DNA of 64,000 bases from the NCBI RefSeq assembly GCF_030010415.1, contig NZ_JASCSA010000007.1. One strand, given 5' to 3'. Below, piece after piece: positions 24,350 to 33,413 of the stretch. The stretch comes from Cobetia amphilecti. Lineage in GTDB: Bacteria; Pseudomonadota; Gammaproteobacteria; Pseudomonadales; Halomonadaceae. The translations under genes were made by a program, and so were the position numbers. Positions within the stretch are counted from its first letter, which is position 1. Every line of letters starts with the position of its first letter. The notes under the pieces are model-generated. The model was not told the origin of the DNA. It did not search any database and saw only the letters and a program-made list of their open reading frames with translations.

Positions 24350-25428
24350 GTCCCCCGCGTTCCCGCAACGATTCCCCCTCTTCTTCACGCGAGCGTAGCC
24401 AGCCCCGCGCCGAGACGCGTACCCGCAAGGCCGCCGCGCAGGCGCCTGAATCACCGGAGGCCGCCGAGCGTGCGGCGCGCAAGGGTGCGCGCTCCAGTCG
24501 TGTCTCGGTCGAGAGCCGCTATCGCAGCTGGCTGCGTCATCACGCTGCCATGGCGCGCGACAGCGCACGCCGCCTGCTGGTCGCGCCCATCGCCAGCCTG
24601 CTGACCATGCTGGCCATCGCCATCGCACTGACGTTGCCGGCGGCGCTGTGGCTGGCACTGGACAGCGCGCGCCTGCTCGACAATGAACTCAATGACAGCG
24701 CCCAGCTCACCCTCTATCTCGAGACCTCGGTCGACGAGAGCCAGGCGCTGACGCTGTCGGACTCGCTGCGCGATGCCGCCGGTGTCGGGGGAGTGCGGCT
24801 GATCACCGCCGCCGAGGGCATGCAGGAATTCGCCCAGGCGCTGGACCTCAAGCGCTCGCTGAGTCTGCTGGATGACAATCCCTTGCCGGCCAGCATCGTC
24901 ATCACGCCGTTGGACACCACGCCGGAGTCCGTCCGCGCCCTGGCCACGCGCCTCGAGGGCGAGCCGGGTGTCGCCAGCGCACGTCTGGATCTGGCCTGGC
25001 TCGAGCGTCTGCGCCAATTGGGTGAGCTGGGTCAGAAAGTGACGCTGGGACTCGCGTTACTCTTCGGGCTGGGCGTGTTGCTGGTGGTGGGCAATACCAT
25101 CCGCCTATCCGTGGAGAGTCGCCGCCAGGAGATCGAGGTCGTGACCCTGATCGGGGCGACCCACGCCTTCGTACGGCGTCCCTTCCTCTACAGCGGCGCC
25201 TGGTACGGTCTGGGAGGAGGGCTGCTGGCCTGCGGAATCCTGGCGCTTGGCGGCAACTGGCTGGCGGCACCCGTGACGGCCCTTGTACAAAGTTATGGTG
25301 GCAACTATGTGTTGCCCGCGCTGGGCGTTGCAGGGGGTGCCACGCTGCTGTTTTCGAGTACAATATTGGGCTGGATAGGGGCTTGGATCGCGGTCGGGCG
25401 TCATCTGGCGAGTATTTCTCCGCGCTGA
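24346..25428 (+). CDS. ftsX: Cell division membrane protein FtsX
   Basis: FtsX is the integral membrane partner of FtsE. The 360-residue protein has a long basic N-terminal cytoplasmic region, a first helix near residues 80-105 (LLTMLAIAIALTLPAALWLAL), a periplasmic domain of about 110 residues, and three further helices; LLVVGNTIRLSVESRRQEIEV is the conserved MacB/FtsX-like segment. The N-terminal Ser/Arg-rich tail of about 60 residues is disordered in appearance. It is translationally coupled to ftsE. Confidence 0.95.
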   Translation: MSPPRSRNDSPSSSRERSQPRAETRTRKAAAQAPESPEAAERAARKGARSSRVSVESRYRSWLRHHAAMARDSARRLLVAPIASLLTMLAIAIALTLPAALWLALDSARLLDNELNDSAQLTLYLETSVDESQALTLSDSLRDAAGVGGVRLITAAEGMQEFAQALDLKRSLSLLDDNPLPASIVITPLDTTPESVRALATRLEGEPGVASARLDLAWLERLRQLGELGQKVTLGLALLFGLGVLLVVGNTIRLSVESRRQEIEVVTLIGATHAFVRRPFLYSGAWYGLGGGLLACGILALGGNWLAAPVTALVQSYGGNYVLPALGVAGGATLLFSSTILGWIGAWIAVGRHLASISPR

Positions 25429-25686
25429 TTCCGATTATTTTTCGCGGTTTTCAGTCAGTGTTTCTGCCCAGGAAGGTCAAAAGTTACGTTCCGACAACAT
25501 TCATGTCGGGCGTCAGTGAAGGGGGCTGGTGGGTGGTTAAACGCACCACACACCCGACAGCGTTACGAAGTGCTACTCGTCATGACAATTGTACACGCCA
25601 TGTACAGCTATTGACGGGAACCTGTCCCACCCTTCACAGTCTCACTACTTGCATGCGTGTTAGGCAACCATGGAGACATCTGCACT

Positions 25687-26562
25687 ATGAGCACCAGTCT
25701 TCAGCCACTTGGCCACCTGTCACCGGGTCAAGATCTAAACGGCTATATTCAGTCGGTGAACCGTATCGCTGTGCTTACTGCCGAAGAAGAGCATGAGCTG
25801 GCCCTGCGGTTGCATGAAGAGAATCATCTGGAGTCGGCCCGTCGACTCGTCATGTCGCACCTGCGCTTCGTCGTGCATATCGCGCGCAGCTACAGCGGCT
25901 ATGGCTTGCAGCAGGCGGACCTGATCCAGGAAGGTAACGTCGGCCTGATGAAGGCGGTCAAGCGCTTCGATCCGCATCAGGGCGTACGCCTCGTCTCCTT
26001 TGCCGTGCATTGGATCAAGGCCGAGATTCACGAGTTCGTGCTGCGCAACTGGCGCATCGTGAAGGTCGCGACCACCAAGGCTCAGCGCAAGCTGTTCTTC
26101 AACCTGCGTGGCGCCAAGAAGCGTCTGGCATGGTTGAACAACGATGAAGTGGATGCCATCGCGGGCGATCTGGACGTCAAACCTGCCGTGGTGCGTGAGA
26201 TGGAAAGCCGTCTCTCCGCCCACGATGCAGGCTTCGACGCCGGTCCCAGTGACGACGAGAGCTCTGCCTATCAGGCGCCGGCCAACTATCTGGAAGATCA
26301 CAGCCTCGATCCGGCTGCCCAGGTGGAACAGCAGGACCTGGAAGACGACTCCCACGGTCGTCTGCTCAAGGCGCTGGCAGCACTGGATGAGCGCTCACGC
26401 GACATCCTCCAGCAGCGCTGGCTGAGCGACAACAAGTCGACTCTGCACGAGCTTGCTGACATCTATGGCGTCTCTGCCGAGCGTATCCGTCAGCTCGAGA
26501 AGAACGCGATGAAGAAGCTGCGTGAATCGATGGGTGACATGAGCGAAGGCTTCGCTGCCTGA
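25687..26562 (+). CDS. rpoH: RNA polymerase sigma-32 (heat-shock) factor
   Basis: RpoH directs transcription of chaperone and protease genes. The 291-residue protein carries region 2 (DLIQEGNVGLMKAVKRFDP), the RpoH box QRKLFFNLR that separates it from other sigma factors, and a C-terminal HTH (LHELADIYGVSAERIRQLE). The start is the second ATG of the frame, 10 codons in, where homologous sequence begins. It sits at the end of the ftsYEX block as in E. coli, with a 258-base gap in which I cannot place a promoter firmly. Confidence 0.96.
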   Translation: MSTSLQPLGHLSPGQDLNGYIQSVNRIAVLTAEEEHELALRLHEENHLESARRLVMSHLRFVVHIARSYSGYGLQQADLIQEGNVGLMKAVKRFDPHQGVRLVSFAVHWIKAEIHEFVLRNWRIVKVATTKAQRKLFFNLRGAKKRLAWLNNDEVDAIAGDLDVKPAVVREMESRLSAHDAGFDAGPSDDESSAYQAPANYLEDHSLDPAAQVEQQDLEDDSHGRLLKALAALDERSRDILQQRWLSDNKSTLHELADIYGVSAERIRQLEKNAMKKLRESMGDMSEGFAA

Positions 26563-26613
26563 GCTGGATGACCCCATGACATGAGCCCGCGATTTTCAGG
26601 CTCGCTGTCACGT

Positions 26614-26650
26614 GAAAATGCCCCGCCGGGTTTCCCGGCGGGGCATTTTC
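26614..26650 (+). terminator. Terminator after rpoH
   Basis: A perfect 17-bp stem, GAAAATGCCCCGCCGGG with its complement, closes on the loop TTT. Its A- and T-rich ends suit termination in either direction. Confidence 0.88.
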
Positions 26651-26757
26651 GTTGAGGGAGAGTGGATCCCGAGGAATCCGTCGTTATTGGTTGAACACTG
26701 CAACACAATGTTTCATTCTGTCACACTAAGACATGAAACATTTCTACTGGTGACCCC

Positions 26758-29388
26758 GTGGACCCGACCTCCTCGCACGTCAATGGCACACATTCGCTGT
26801 GGCGAATCTTTGGGCTCAATGCAGCCTTGATGGTGGTATTGGGTGGCCTGTTTCTGGCCAGCCAATGGTTTGATGTGCGTGAACAGGAAATGCGTCGCCT
26901 GGAGCTGCTGGATACCCAGCTGCATATCTCCACCGAGCAGCTGATCGCCAATGTCTCGCGCGAGATGATGGTGCTGGAGCGCGTCTTGAGCAGCGAAGGC
27001 AAGGAGTTGTGGCGTGGCTCGCTGGATAGCGCGCTGGGCCGTCATCCCTCTCTGGTCTCGCTGATGGTGGTGCCGTTTGCCGATTACCGCGGCAGCAGCC
27101 TGCGTCAGATCGGCGTGGGGCGTAGTTGCAGCTGGCAGCTAACCCAGCCGGAAGCCCAGGCGCTGCCCGGGCGCAGCAGCCTGCTGTTCGGCTCCGCACT
27201 GCCGCTGGCATCCGGTCAGCCGGGCTTGCCGTTCTATCGCCACATGGATATCGAAGGCATGTCCTGGCTGATGATCGGCTGCCTGGACTTCTCCGAGTCA
27301 CGCAGCCTGCTGGCCAACCCGAATTCCGATGATGGGCAGCGCCTGCGCCTGTTTTCCACCAACGGTCTGCTGCTGTTCTCGAGCCCCCAGGAGCATGCGC
27401 TGGGCGTGACCGGCAAGCTGCCGCTGTCCTCGATGGCCAACATGGGCAAGTACATCTCCGAGCGTGGTGTGCGTCGCTATCATGTGCCGGGCTTCGACGG
27501 CCAGCCACGCATGGCGGCGGGCAGCTATATCGCACCGCTCAAGCTGTTCAGCGTCGTGAGTCAGCCGCTCTCCAGCCTGTGGTGGCTGTGGTGGAATCGT
27601 ATCTGGTTCGGCATGCTGCTCGGCGGCATCTTCCTGGTCGTGCTGGTGGTCGTGGTGGCGCGCGCCGAGCGCAAGCGCGCTGAGCGCCACGATGAGCTGG
27701 AGGGCGCGCTCGAGTCGATGACGGCGCGTTCTCGCACCCTGGTGACGCTGATGGATAACCTGCCGGGCGTGGTGTATCGCATCGAGGTCAACACCGGAGT
27801 GCTGACCTTCATCAGCAACGGCTCGGCCGAGCTGTTCGGCCGCTCGGCCGAATCACTGGTCGGCGCCGGCATCACCCTGACCGAGCTGATCCATCAGGAA
27901 GACCGTCAATCCGTCAGCGCCGCCCGCCACTGGGCGATGTGCGCACAGATGCGCCATGAGCAGGTCTTCCGCATCATCGCCGACCATGAGCGTTGGGTGC
28001 TGGACCGCAGCGTGATGATCGAGGGCGAAGATGGCGTGCGCTACTGGGAAGGCCTGCTGCTCGACATCAGTGCGCACAAGGAATCCGAGCGTCAGCTCGA
28101 TTTCCTGGCGCGCCATGACGCCCTGACGGGGCTCTATAACCGCAAGGCCTTCATGGCGGCGGCCGACGAGCGCGTCGCGGCGGGTGGCTTGATGATCTAC
28201 GCCGATATCGACCGTTTCTCGACCGTCAACGATGGTCTGGGCCATGAAGCCGGTGACCAGCTGCTGGTCGCGGTCGGCGAGCGTCTGCGCCGTCTGCTGC
28301 CGCCGGGCGGGCTGGTGGCGCGTCTGGGGGCCGATGAGTTCGGCCTCTATCTGCCGCATGGCAATGATGATCCGGCGCAGGTAGTGGAGGAGATCCAGCA
28401 GAAGGTCGAGCGTCCCTTCACGATTCTGGGGCGCCCGCTGATCATCAGTCTGACGGCAGGCTATGTGCTGTCCGAGACCAATGGCGATGCCCAGGCGCTG
28501 ATGCTGAATGCTGATGTGGCGCTCTATCACGCCAAGTCGCGCGGCGATCATGCGCTGCGCTGGGAGTCCTCGCTGGACAAGCATGTCGCCTCGCGCATGA
28601 CGCTGGAGCAGGATCTGCGTCAGGCCATCGGCAGCGAGCAGCTCTATCTGCATTACCAGCCGCAGCTGGATAGCCATGGTGAGCTGCAGGGTGTCGAGGC
28701 GCTGCTGCGCTGGCAGCATCCGGAGCTGGGCATGATCTCGCCGGCCCAGTTCATTCCGCTGGCCGAAGAGACCGGCTTGATCTTCCGTCTAGGGCGTTTC
28801 GTGCTCGAGGAGGCCTGTGCCCAGATGGTGCGCTGGCAGGACGCCGGCCTTCACATGCCGCGCATGGCGGTCAATCTGTCGGCGCGCCAGCTGACCTCGG
28901 GCTACGAGAATGAAGTCTTCGGCGTGCTGGAAAGCCAGAAGCTGTCGCCGACGCGGCTGGAAGTCGAGGTGACCGAGACGCTGCTGATCCAGGACATGGA
29001 AGGGGGGCTTGCGGTGCTCGGCGCGCTGCGCGAGCTGGGCGTGCGTGTGGCGCTGGATGACTTCGGGCAGGGCTATTCGTCGCTGTCCTATCTGTCATCC
29101 CTGCCGCTGGATGTGCTCAAGGTCGACCGCAGCTTCGTGATGAAGATGGATGCGGTCGCCGGCTCTGACGGCGGTATCCGCTGTCCCAATCAGCAGGCCA
29201 TCCAGCTGGTCGGTGCCGTGATCAGCCTGGGGCACTCGCTGGGCCATGAGATCGTCGCCGAGGGAGTCGAGACGGATGTGCAGTTCGAGGAGCTCAAGCG
29301 GCTGGGCTGCGACACCTATCAGGGCTACCTGCTGGCGCGGCCGATGTCCGCCGAGGCCATACTGGAGCGCTTCAGCGTCAACGCCTGA
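26758..29388 (+). CDS. Membrane sensor with PAS, GGDEF and EAL domains
   Basis: A cyclic-di-GMP signalling enzyme of 876 residues. A helix at about 19-37 and another at about 282-301 enclose a periplasmic sensing region. A PAS domain (about 325-440) precedes a GGDEF domain in which the active-site motif reads GADEF (524-528), so cyclase activity is uncertain. The EAL domain looks intact: EAL at 647-649, NLSARQL, EVTETLL, DDFGQGYSSL, AEGVET and GYLLARPM. It most likely degrades c-di-GMP. The best start is GTG, with no strong ribosome site. Its ligand is unknown. Confidence 0.92.
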   Translation: MDPTSSHVNGTHSLWRIFGLNAALMVVLGGLFLASQWFDVREQEMRRLELLDTQLHISTEQLIANVSREMMVLERVLSSEGKELWRGSLDSALGRHPSLVSLMVVPFADYRGSSLRQIGVGRSCSWQLTQPEAQALPGRSSLLFGSALPLASGQPGLPFYRHMDIEGMSWLMIGCLDFSESRSLLANPNSDDGQRLRLFSTNGLLLFSSPQEHALGVTGKLPLSSMANMGKYISERGVRRYHVPGFDGQPRMAAGSYIAPLKLFSVVSQPLSSLWWLWWNRIWFGMLLGGIFLVVLVVVVARAERKRAERHDELEGALESMTARSRTLVTLMDNLPGVVYRIEVNTGVLTFISNGSAELFGRSAESLVGAGITLTELIHQEDRQSVSAARHWAMCAQMRHEQVFRIIADHERWVLDRSVMIEGEDGVRYWEGLLLDISAHKESERQLDFLARHDALTGLYNRKAFMAAADERVAAGGLMIYADIDRFSTVNDGLGHEAGDQLLVAVGERLRRLLPPGGLVARLGADEFGLYLPHGNDDPAQVVEEIQQKVERPFTILGRPLIISLTAGYVLSETNGDAQALMLNADVALYHAKSRGDHALRWESSLDKHVASRMTLEQDLRQAIGSEQLYLHYQPQLDSHGELQGVEALLRWQHPELGMISPAQFIPLAEETGLIFRLGRFVLEEACAQMVRWQDAGLHMPRMAVNLSARQLTSGYENEVFGVLESQKLSPTRLEVEVTETLLIQDMEGGLAVLGALRELGVRVALDDFGQGYSSLSYLSSLPLDVLKVDRSFVMKMDAVAGSDGGIRCPNQQAIQLVGAVISLGHSLGHEIVAEGVETDVQFEELKRLGCDTYQGYLLARPMSAEAILERFSVNA

Positions 29389-29445
29389 GGTGCAGTCCGA
29401 CCCCATCTCACCCCACCCGGTGGTGACATGAGAAGGCATGACCCA

Positions 29446-29485
29446 CAAAAAACGCCCCGCCTGCAATGACTGCAGGCGGGGCGTT
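29446..29485 (-). terminator. Bidirectional terminator between the EAL gene and slmA
   Basis: AACGCCCCGCCTGCA (29451-29465) pairs perfectly with TGCAGGCGGGGCGTT (29471-29485). A run of A before it gives a U run to the minus-strand slmA transcript. Confidence 0.87.
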
Positions 29486-29521
29486 CGTCTTGGTGCGGCG
29501 CATGCGCGCGGGGCAAGACCC

Positions 29522-30139
29522 TCAGACGGCAATGCGCTCCTGACTGCTCAGCAGCAGGTCGCGGCTCAGCAGCTGCCACTGGTCTTCCCAGTGCTCGGTC
29601 GGGCGCTTGCGATAGTCGCTGCGCACGTACTGGCCGATACGGCCTTCCGCGCACGCCAGCAGCAGGTTGGCCGCTGCCGTGACGGTGATGGCCGGCCGCA
29701 GTCCCTCGCGAGGCTCGGCTTCGCGCAGTACCTGCTTGATCTGCGTCTCGAGACGCTCGAACAGCTGCGCCATGCGCGTGCGCAGGCGTGCCGTCTCGCC
29801 GGTGAGAGCATCACCATTGAGGAGGCGACACAGCCCCGGGTTCTTCTCGGCAAAGCCCAGCAGCAGGCTCAGGATGTGATGCACCCTGGCATGCGCAGTG
29901 TCGTTGTCCTGAATGATCAGCGCGATACGCTCGAACAGCGTGCTCTCGATGAATTCGATCAGTCCTTCGAACATGCGTGCCTTGCTGGGGAAGTGACGAT
30001 AGAGCGCCGCCTCCGAGACACCGACCTGTCGTGCCAGTGCTGCAGTCGTGATGCGTTTGCCGCTGTCCTCTTCCAGCATCAGAGCGAGTGCCTGGAGGAT
30101 CTGTTCGCGACGTGATTGTTTTGGATTCGCCTGCGTCAT
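29522..30139 (-). CDS. slmA: Nucleoid occlusion factor SlmA
   Basis: SlmA binds specific chromosomal sites and blocks FtsZ ring assembly over the nucleoid. The 205-residue TetR-family protein begins with REQILQALALMLEED and the HTH ITTAALARQVGVSEAALYRHFPSK, then RMFEGLIEFIESTLF, all hallmarks of SlmA. In E. coli slmA neighbours dut and coaBC; here argB and algC are inserted, in the pseudomonad order. It may have its own promoter in the 112-base gap after argB. Confidence 0.95.
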   Translation of the reverse strand: MTQANPKQSRREQILQALALMLEEDSGKRITTAALARQVGVSEAALYRHFPSKARMFEGLIEFIESTLFERIALIIQDNDTAHARVHHILSLLLGFAEKNPGLCRLLNGDALTGETARLRTRMAQLFERLETQIKQVLREAEPREGLRPAITVTAAANLLLACAEGRIGQYVRSDYRKRPTEHWEDQWQLLSRDLLLSSQERIAV

Positions 30140-30225
30140 GGAATCTTGTCGTTTATCGCGGCCTGCAGCAGTGTGCTACGGGCGGGTCCGTGTCCTGAGG
30201 CATGTCGCTTGCCTCGCGCGAAACA

Positions 30226-30242
30226 CCGGGGCCGAGCCCCGG
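30226..30242 (-). terminator. Short hairpin after argB
   Basis: CCGGGGC and GCCCCGG pair around CGA, 10 bases after the argB stop, and the minus-strand transcript continues TGTTTCG. It is a weak terminator at best. Confidence 0.45.
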
Positions 30243-30251
30243 CTTGTCACC

Positions 30252-31169
30252 TTACGCCTTGTCAGTGTCCGCTTCCGCGTTGCTGATCAACGTGCCGACC
30301 CCGGCATTGGTGAAGATTTCCAGCAGGGTCGCATGTGGCACGCGGCCATCGATGATGTGGGCACTGCGCACGCCTTGCTTCACGGCGTCCAGTGCACAGC
30401 TGATCTTGGGCAGCATGCCACCATAGATGGTGCCATCCTCGATCAGGCCATCCACCGCCTCGGTGGTCAGACCGGTCATGACTTCGCCTTGTGCGTTCAT
30501 CAGGCCAGCCACGTTGGTCAGCAGCATCAATTTCTCCGCGCCCAGTGCCTCGGCGACCTTGCCGGCGACCAGGTCGGCATTGATATTGTAGCTGCGACCC
30601 TCGGCATCGACCCCGATGGGTGCGATGACGGGAATGAAATCGTTGCGTGTCAGCAGTTCGATCAGGTCCGTGGAGACATGCTCGACTTCACCGACATGAC
30701 CAATGTCGATGATTTCAGAGGCATTCATGCCCGGCGTCTGGCCGCTGACCTTGAGCTGGCGGGCGCGAATCTGGCCGCTGTCCTTGCCGGTCAGGCCGAT
30801 GGCCTTGCCGCCGCTCTGGTTGATCAGGTTGACGATGCCCTTGTTGACCAGGCCGCCCAGCACCATCTCGACCACGTCCATGGTCTCGGAATCCGTGACG
30901 CGCATGCCATCGACGAAGCGCGATTCGATGTTCAGCTTCTCGAGCAGCGCGCCGATCTGCGGGCCGCCGCCATGCACGACCACCGGATTGATGCCGACTT
31001 CCTTCATCAACACCATGTCGCGAGCGAAGGAGTCGATCAAGGCTTCTTCGGTCATGGCGTTGCCGCCGTACTTGACCACCACGGTCTTGCCCGAGAACTG
31101 CTGGATATAGGGCAGGGCTTCGGACAGGACCTCGACCACCTGATGCGGGTCGCGGTTGGCGTGGCTCAT
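30252..31169 (-). CDS. argB: Acetylglutamate kinase
   Basis: ArgB phosphorylates N-acetylglutamate in arginine synthesis. The 305-residue protein has the amino-acid-kinase core: VVVKYGGNAM, NPVVVHGGGPQIGALL, GLTGKDSGQI and the ATP region NINADLVAGKVAEALGAEKL. The length and the N-terminal helix fit the arginine-sensitive hexameric type of pseudomonads, so feedback inhibition by arginine is likely. It follows algC on the minus strand after 231 bases. Confidence 0.96.
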   Translation of the reverse strand: MSHANRDPHQVVEVLSEALPYIQQFSGKTVVVKYGGNAMTEEALIDSFARDMVLMKEVGINPVVVHGGGPQIGALLEKLNIESRFVDGMRVTDSETMDVVEMVLGGLVNKGIVNLINQSGGKAIGLTGKDSGQIRARQLKVSGQTPGMNASEIIDIGHVGEVEHVSTDLIELLTRNDFIPVIAPIGVDAEGRSYNINADLVAGKVAEALGAEKLMLLTNVAGLMNAQGEVMTGLTTEAVDGLIEDGTIYGGMLPKISCALDAVKQGVRSAHIIDGRVPHATLLEIFTNAGVGTLISNAEADTDKA

Positions 31170-31400
31170 CAGCGTATCACTCCACAGAAAATGGTCCGGA
31201 AAGAGAGTCCGGACACTGTCACTCGAAACGGTCTTTCAGCACGCGCGGTGCGCGCTGTCATGCAAATCGGTTGCTTCAGGCACCTGATGCGCCCGGAGGA
31301 GCGGCTGCAGTGCCTGGCAAGGCGAGGGCGGCGATCAAGCGGCAGACCGCCGCCCCCGTTGCGGCTCATGCCATCCTGTCGATGGCGAGCGAGTGCGGGA

Positions 31401-32783
31401 TCAGAACGGTGCCTGGATGCTCGGCTCGGCCTGCTTCAGCGCGGCGCGGAAGCTGTCCTTGATTCGCTCCAGTGCGGCTTCCGACTTGCCTTCGAAGCGC
31501 AGCACCAGCATCGGCGTGGTGTTGGAGGCGCGGCACAGGCCCCAGCCATCGGCGTAGTCGACACGAATGCCATCCAGCGTGGTCTTGACGCCGTCGCTGC
31601 CGAAGTCGCCTTCACTGGCCAGTCGCTCGACGATAGCGAACTTGTTCTCGTCGGTCACTTCCACATTGATCTCGGGGGTGCCGAGGTCCTGCGGGAAACG
31701 GGCGAAGAAGGTGTCGGCATCGACATCCTGCTTGGCGAGGATTTCCAGCAGGCGCGCGGCGCCGTAGATGCCGTCATCGAAGCCGAACCAGCGCTCCTTG
31801 AAGAAGATGTGGCCGCTCATCTCGCCGGCCAGTGCCGCGCCGGTTTCCTTCATGCGTGCCTTGATCAGCGAGTGGCCGGTGCGCCACATTTCCGGCGTGC
31901 CGCCGGCTTTCTCGATCACGGTCGCCAGGTTGCCGGTGCACTTGACGTCGAAGATGATGCGCGCGCCCGGCACGCGTTCGATCAGGTCTTCCGACAGCGC
32001 CATCATCAGGCGGTCCGGGTAGAGGATCTCGCCCTTGGGCGTCACGACGCCGAGGCGGTCGCCGTCACCATCGAAGGCCAGACCGATGTCCGCGCCGGTT
32101 TCCTGCATGGTCTTGATCAGGTCCTGCAGGTTTTCCGGCTTGCCCGGGTCCGGGTGGTGATTCGGGAAGTTGCCGTCGATCTCGTCGAACAGCGGCACGG
32201 TGTCGACACCCAGGCGACGGATCAGCTCCGGGCCCAGCTCGCCGGCCACGCCGTTGCCGCAATCGACCACGGCCTTGAGCGGACGCTTGACGACCACATC
32301 ACCGGTGATCTGCTCCAGATAGCGCTCACGCACGTCCTCTTCACGCAGGCTGCCTTCGCCTTGCGCCAGATCGCCTTCCTGCAGGCGACGATAGAGATCG
32401 GTGATGGTGTCACCGGACAGGGTCTCGCCGGCCAGCACGATCTTCAGACCGTTGTAGTTGGCCGGGTTGTGGCTGCCGGTCAGCATCACGCCGGAGCGGG
32501 TGCCTTCCAGGATATTGGTGGCGTAGTAGAGCACCGGCGTCGGCACCATGCCGATGTCGACGACATCACGGCCGGCATCGCGCAGGCCTGCGATCAGCGC
32601 CTTGGACAGGCGCGGGCCGGAGAGACGGCCGTCACGCGCGACCACGACGGTGGATTCACCGCGTGCCGCGGCTTCGCTGCCGATGGATTGGCCGATGGCG
32701 CGCACGCCGTCTTCGGTGAGGGTCTCATCCACGATGCCACGGATATCGTAGGCGCGGAAAATTGAAGCGGGTACCTGACTCAT
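31401..32783 (-). CDS. algC: Phosphomannomutase/phosphoglucomutase
   Basis: This enzyme interconverts hexose 1- and 6-phosphates for exopolysaccharide and LPS precursors. The 460-residue protein has the phosphoserine loop TGSHNPANYNG, metal site DGDGDRLG, sugar-specificity loop GEMSGH and phosphate-binding loop RASNTTPM. The position between dut and argB matches Pseudomonas algC, and the sequence is the bifunctional PMM/PGM type, not the GlmM type. Confidence 0.94.
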   Translation of the reverse strand: MSQVPASIFRAYDIRGIVDETLTEDGVRAIGQSIGSEAAARGESTVVVARDGRLSGPRLSKALIAGLRDAGRDVVDIGMVPTPVLYYATNILEGTRSGVMLTGSHNPANYNGLKIVLAGETLSGDTITDLYRRLQEGDLAQGEGSLREEDVRERYLEQITGDVVVKRPLKAVVDCGNGVAGELGPELIRRLGVDTVPLFDEIDGNFPNHHPDPGKPENLQDLIKTMQETGADIGLAFDGDGDRLGVVTPKGEILYPDRLMMALSEDLIERVPGARIIFDVKCTGNLATVIEKAGGTPEMWRTGHSLIKARMKETGAALAGEMSGHIFFKERWFGFDDGIYGAARLLEILAKQDVDADTFFARFPQDLGTPEINVEVTDENKFAIVERLASEGDFGSDGVKTTLDGIRVDYADGWGLCRASNTTPMLVLRFEGKSEAALERIKDSFRAALKQAEPSIQAPF

Positions 32784-32954
32784 GGTGCATCCCTGTCGGT
32801 TGAATCAATCGTGAAGTCGCTTGAGGCGTCATGCGTCTCGAACGCTATCGCTGCATGACGATCAGTGTGGAAACCTGCATGGCTCCCTTTTAGCCGGAAG
32901 CCCGGCAGCCGGCGCGAGCCTGCCGCTCGGCTGCCCTCTGGCATGACGGGTCAA

Positions 32955-33413
32955 TCAGTGGCGACCGGAGTGGCCGAAGCCGCCTTCGCCGCGCTGGCTG
33001 GCCTCGAATTCAGAGACTTCCACCAGCTCCGCCTGTACCACTGGCACTAGCACGTACTGTGCCAGACGCTCGCCGGGTTCCAGCACGAACTCGCTCTCGC
33101 CGCGGTTCCAGACCGAGATCATCAGTTCGCCCTGGTAGTCGGAGTCGATCAGGCCGACCAGATTGCCCAGCACGATGCCGTGTTTGTGCCCCAGGCCGGA
33201 GCGCGGCAGGATCATGCCGGCCAGTGCGGGGTCGGCGATATGGATCGCCAGCCCGGTACGCACCAGCTCACAGGCGCCCGGCGCCAGGGTCAGCGGCGCG
33301 TCGAGCAGTGCGCGCAGGTCCATGCCGGCGCTGCCGGGAGTGGCGTGATGCGGCAGCGGGTAATCGCGAACGCGCTCGTCGAGAATCTTGAGTTCGAGCC
33401 GGGGGCGGGTCAT
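32955..33413 (-). CDS. dut: Deoxyuridine 5'-triphosphate nucleotidohydrolase
   Basis: Dut hydrolyses dUTP to dUMP, keeping uracil out of DNA and feeding dTMP synthesis. The 152 residues contain the five dUTPase motifs: GSAGMDLRA, PRSGLGHKHG, GLIDSDYQGE, RLAQYVLVP and the flexible tail RGEGGFGHSGRH. It forms trimers. The start codon directly abuts the coaBC stop. Confidence 0.97.
   Translation of the reverse strand: MTRPRLELKILDERVRDYPLPHHATPGSAGMDLRALLDAPLTLAPGACELVRTGLAIHIADPALAGMILPRSGLGHKHGIVLGNLVGLIDSDYQGELMISVWNRGESEFVLEPGERLAQYVLVPVVQAELVEVSEFEASQRGEGGFGHSGRH

Noticed and set aside
25600..25650. TTGACG at 25611 considered as an rpoH promoter
   Set aside because: No acceptable -10 lies 16-18 bases downstream.
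30048..32765. 905-codon open frame on the plus strand opposite slmA, argB and algC
   Set aside because: It spans three real genes antisense and their gaps, and reads as low-complexity His/Gln/Ala-rich sequence.
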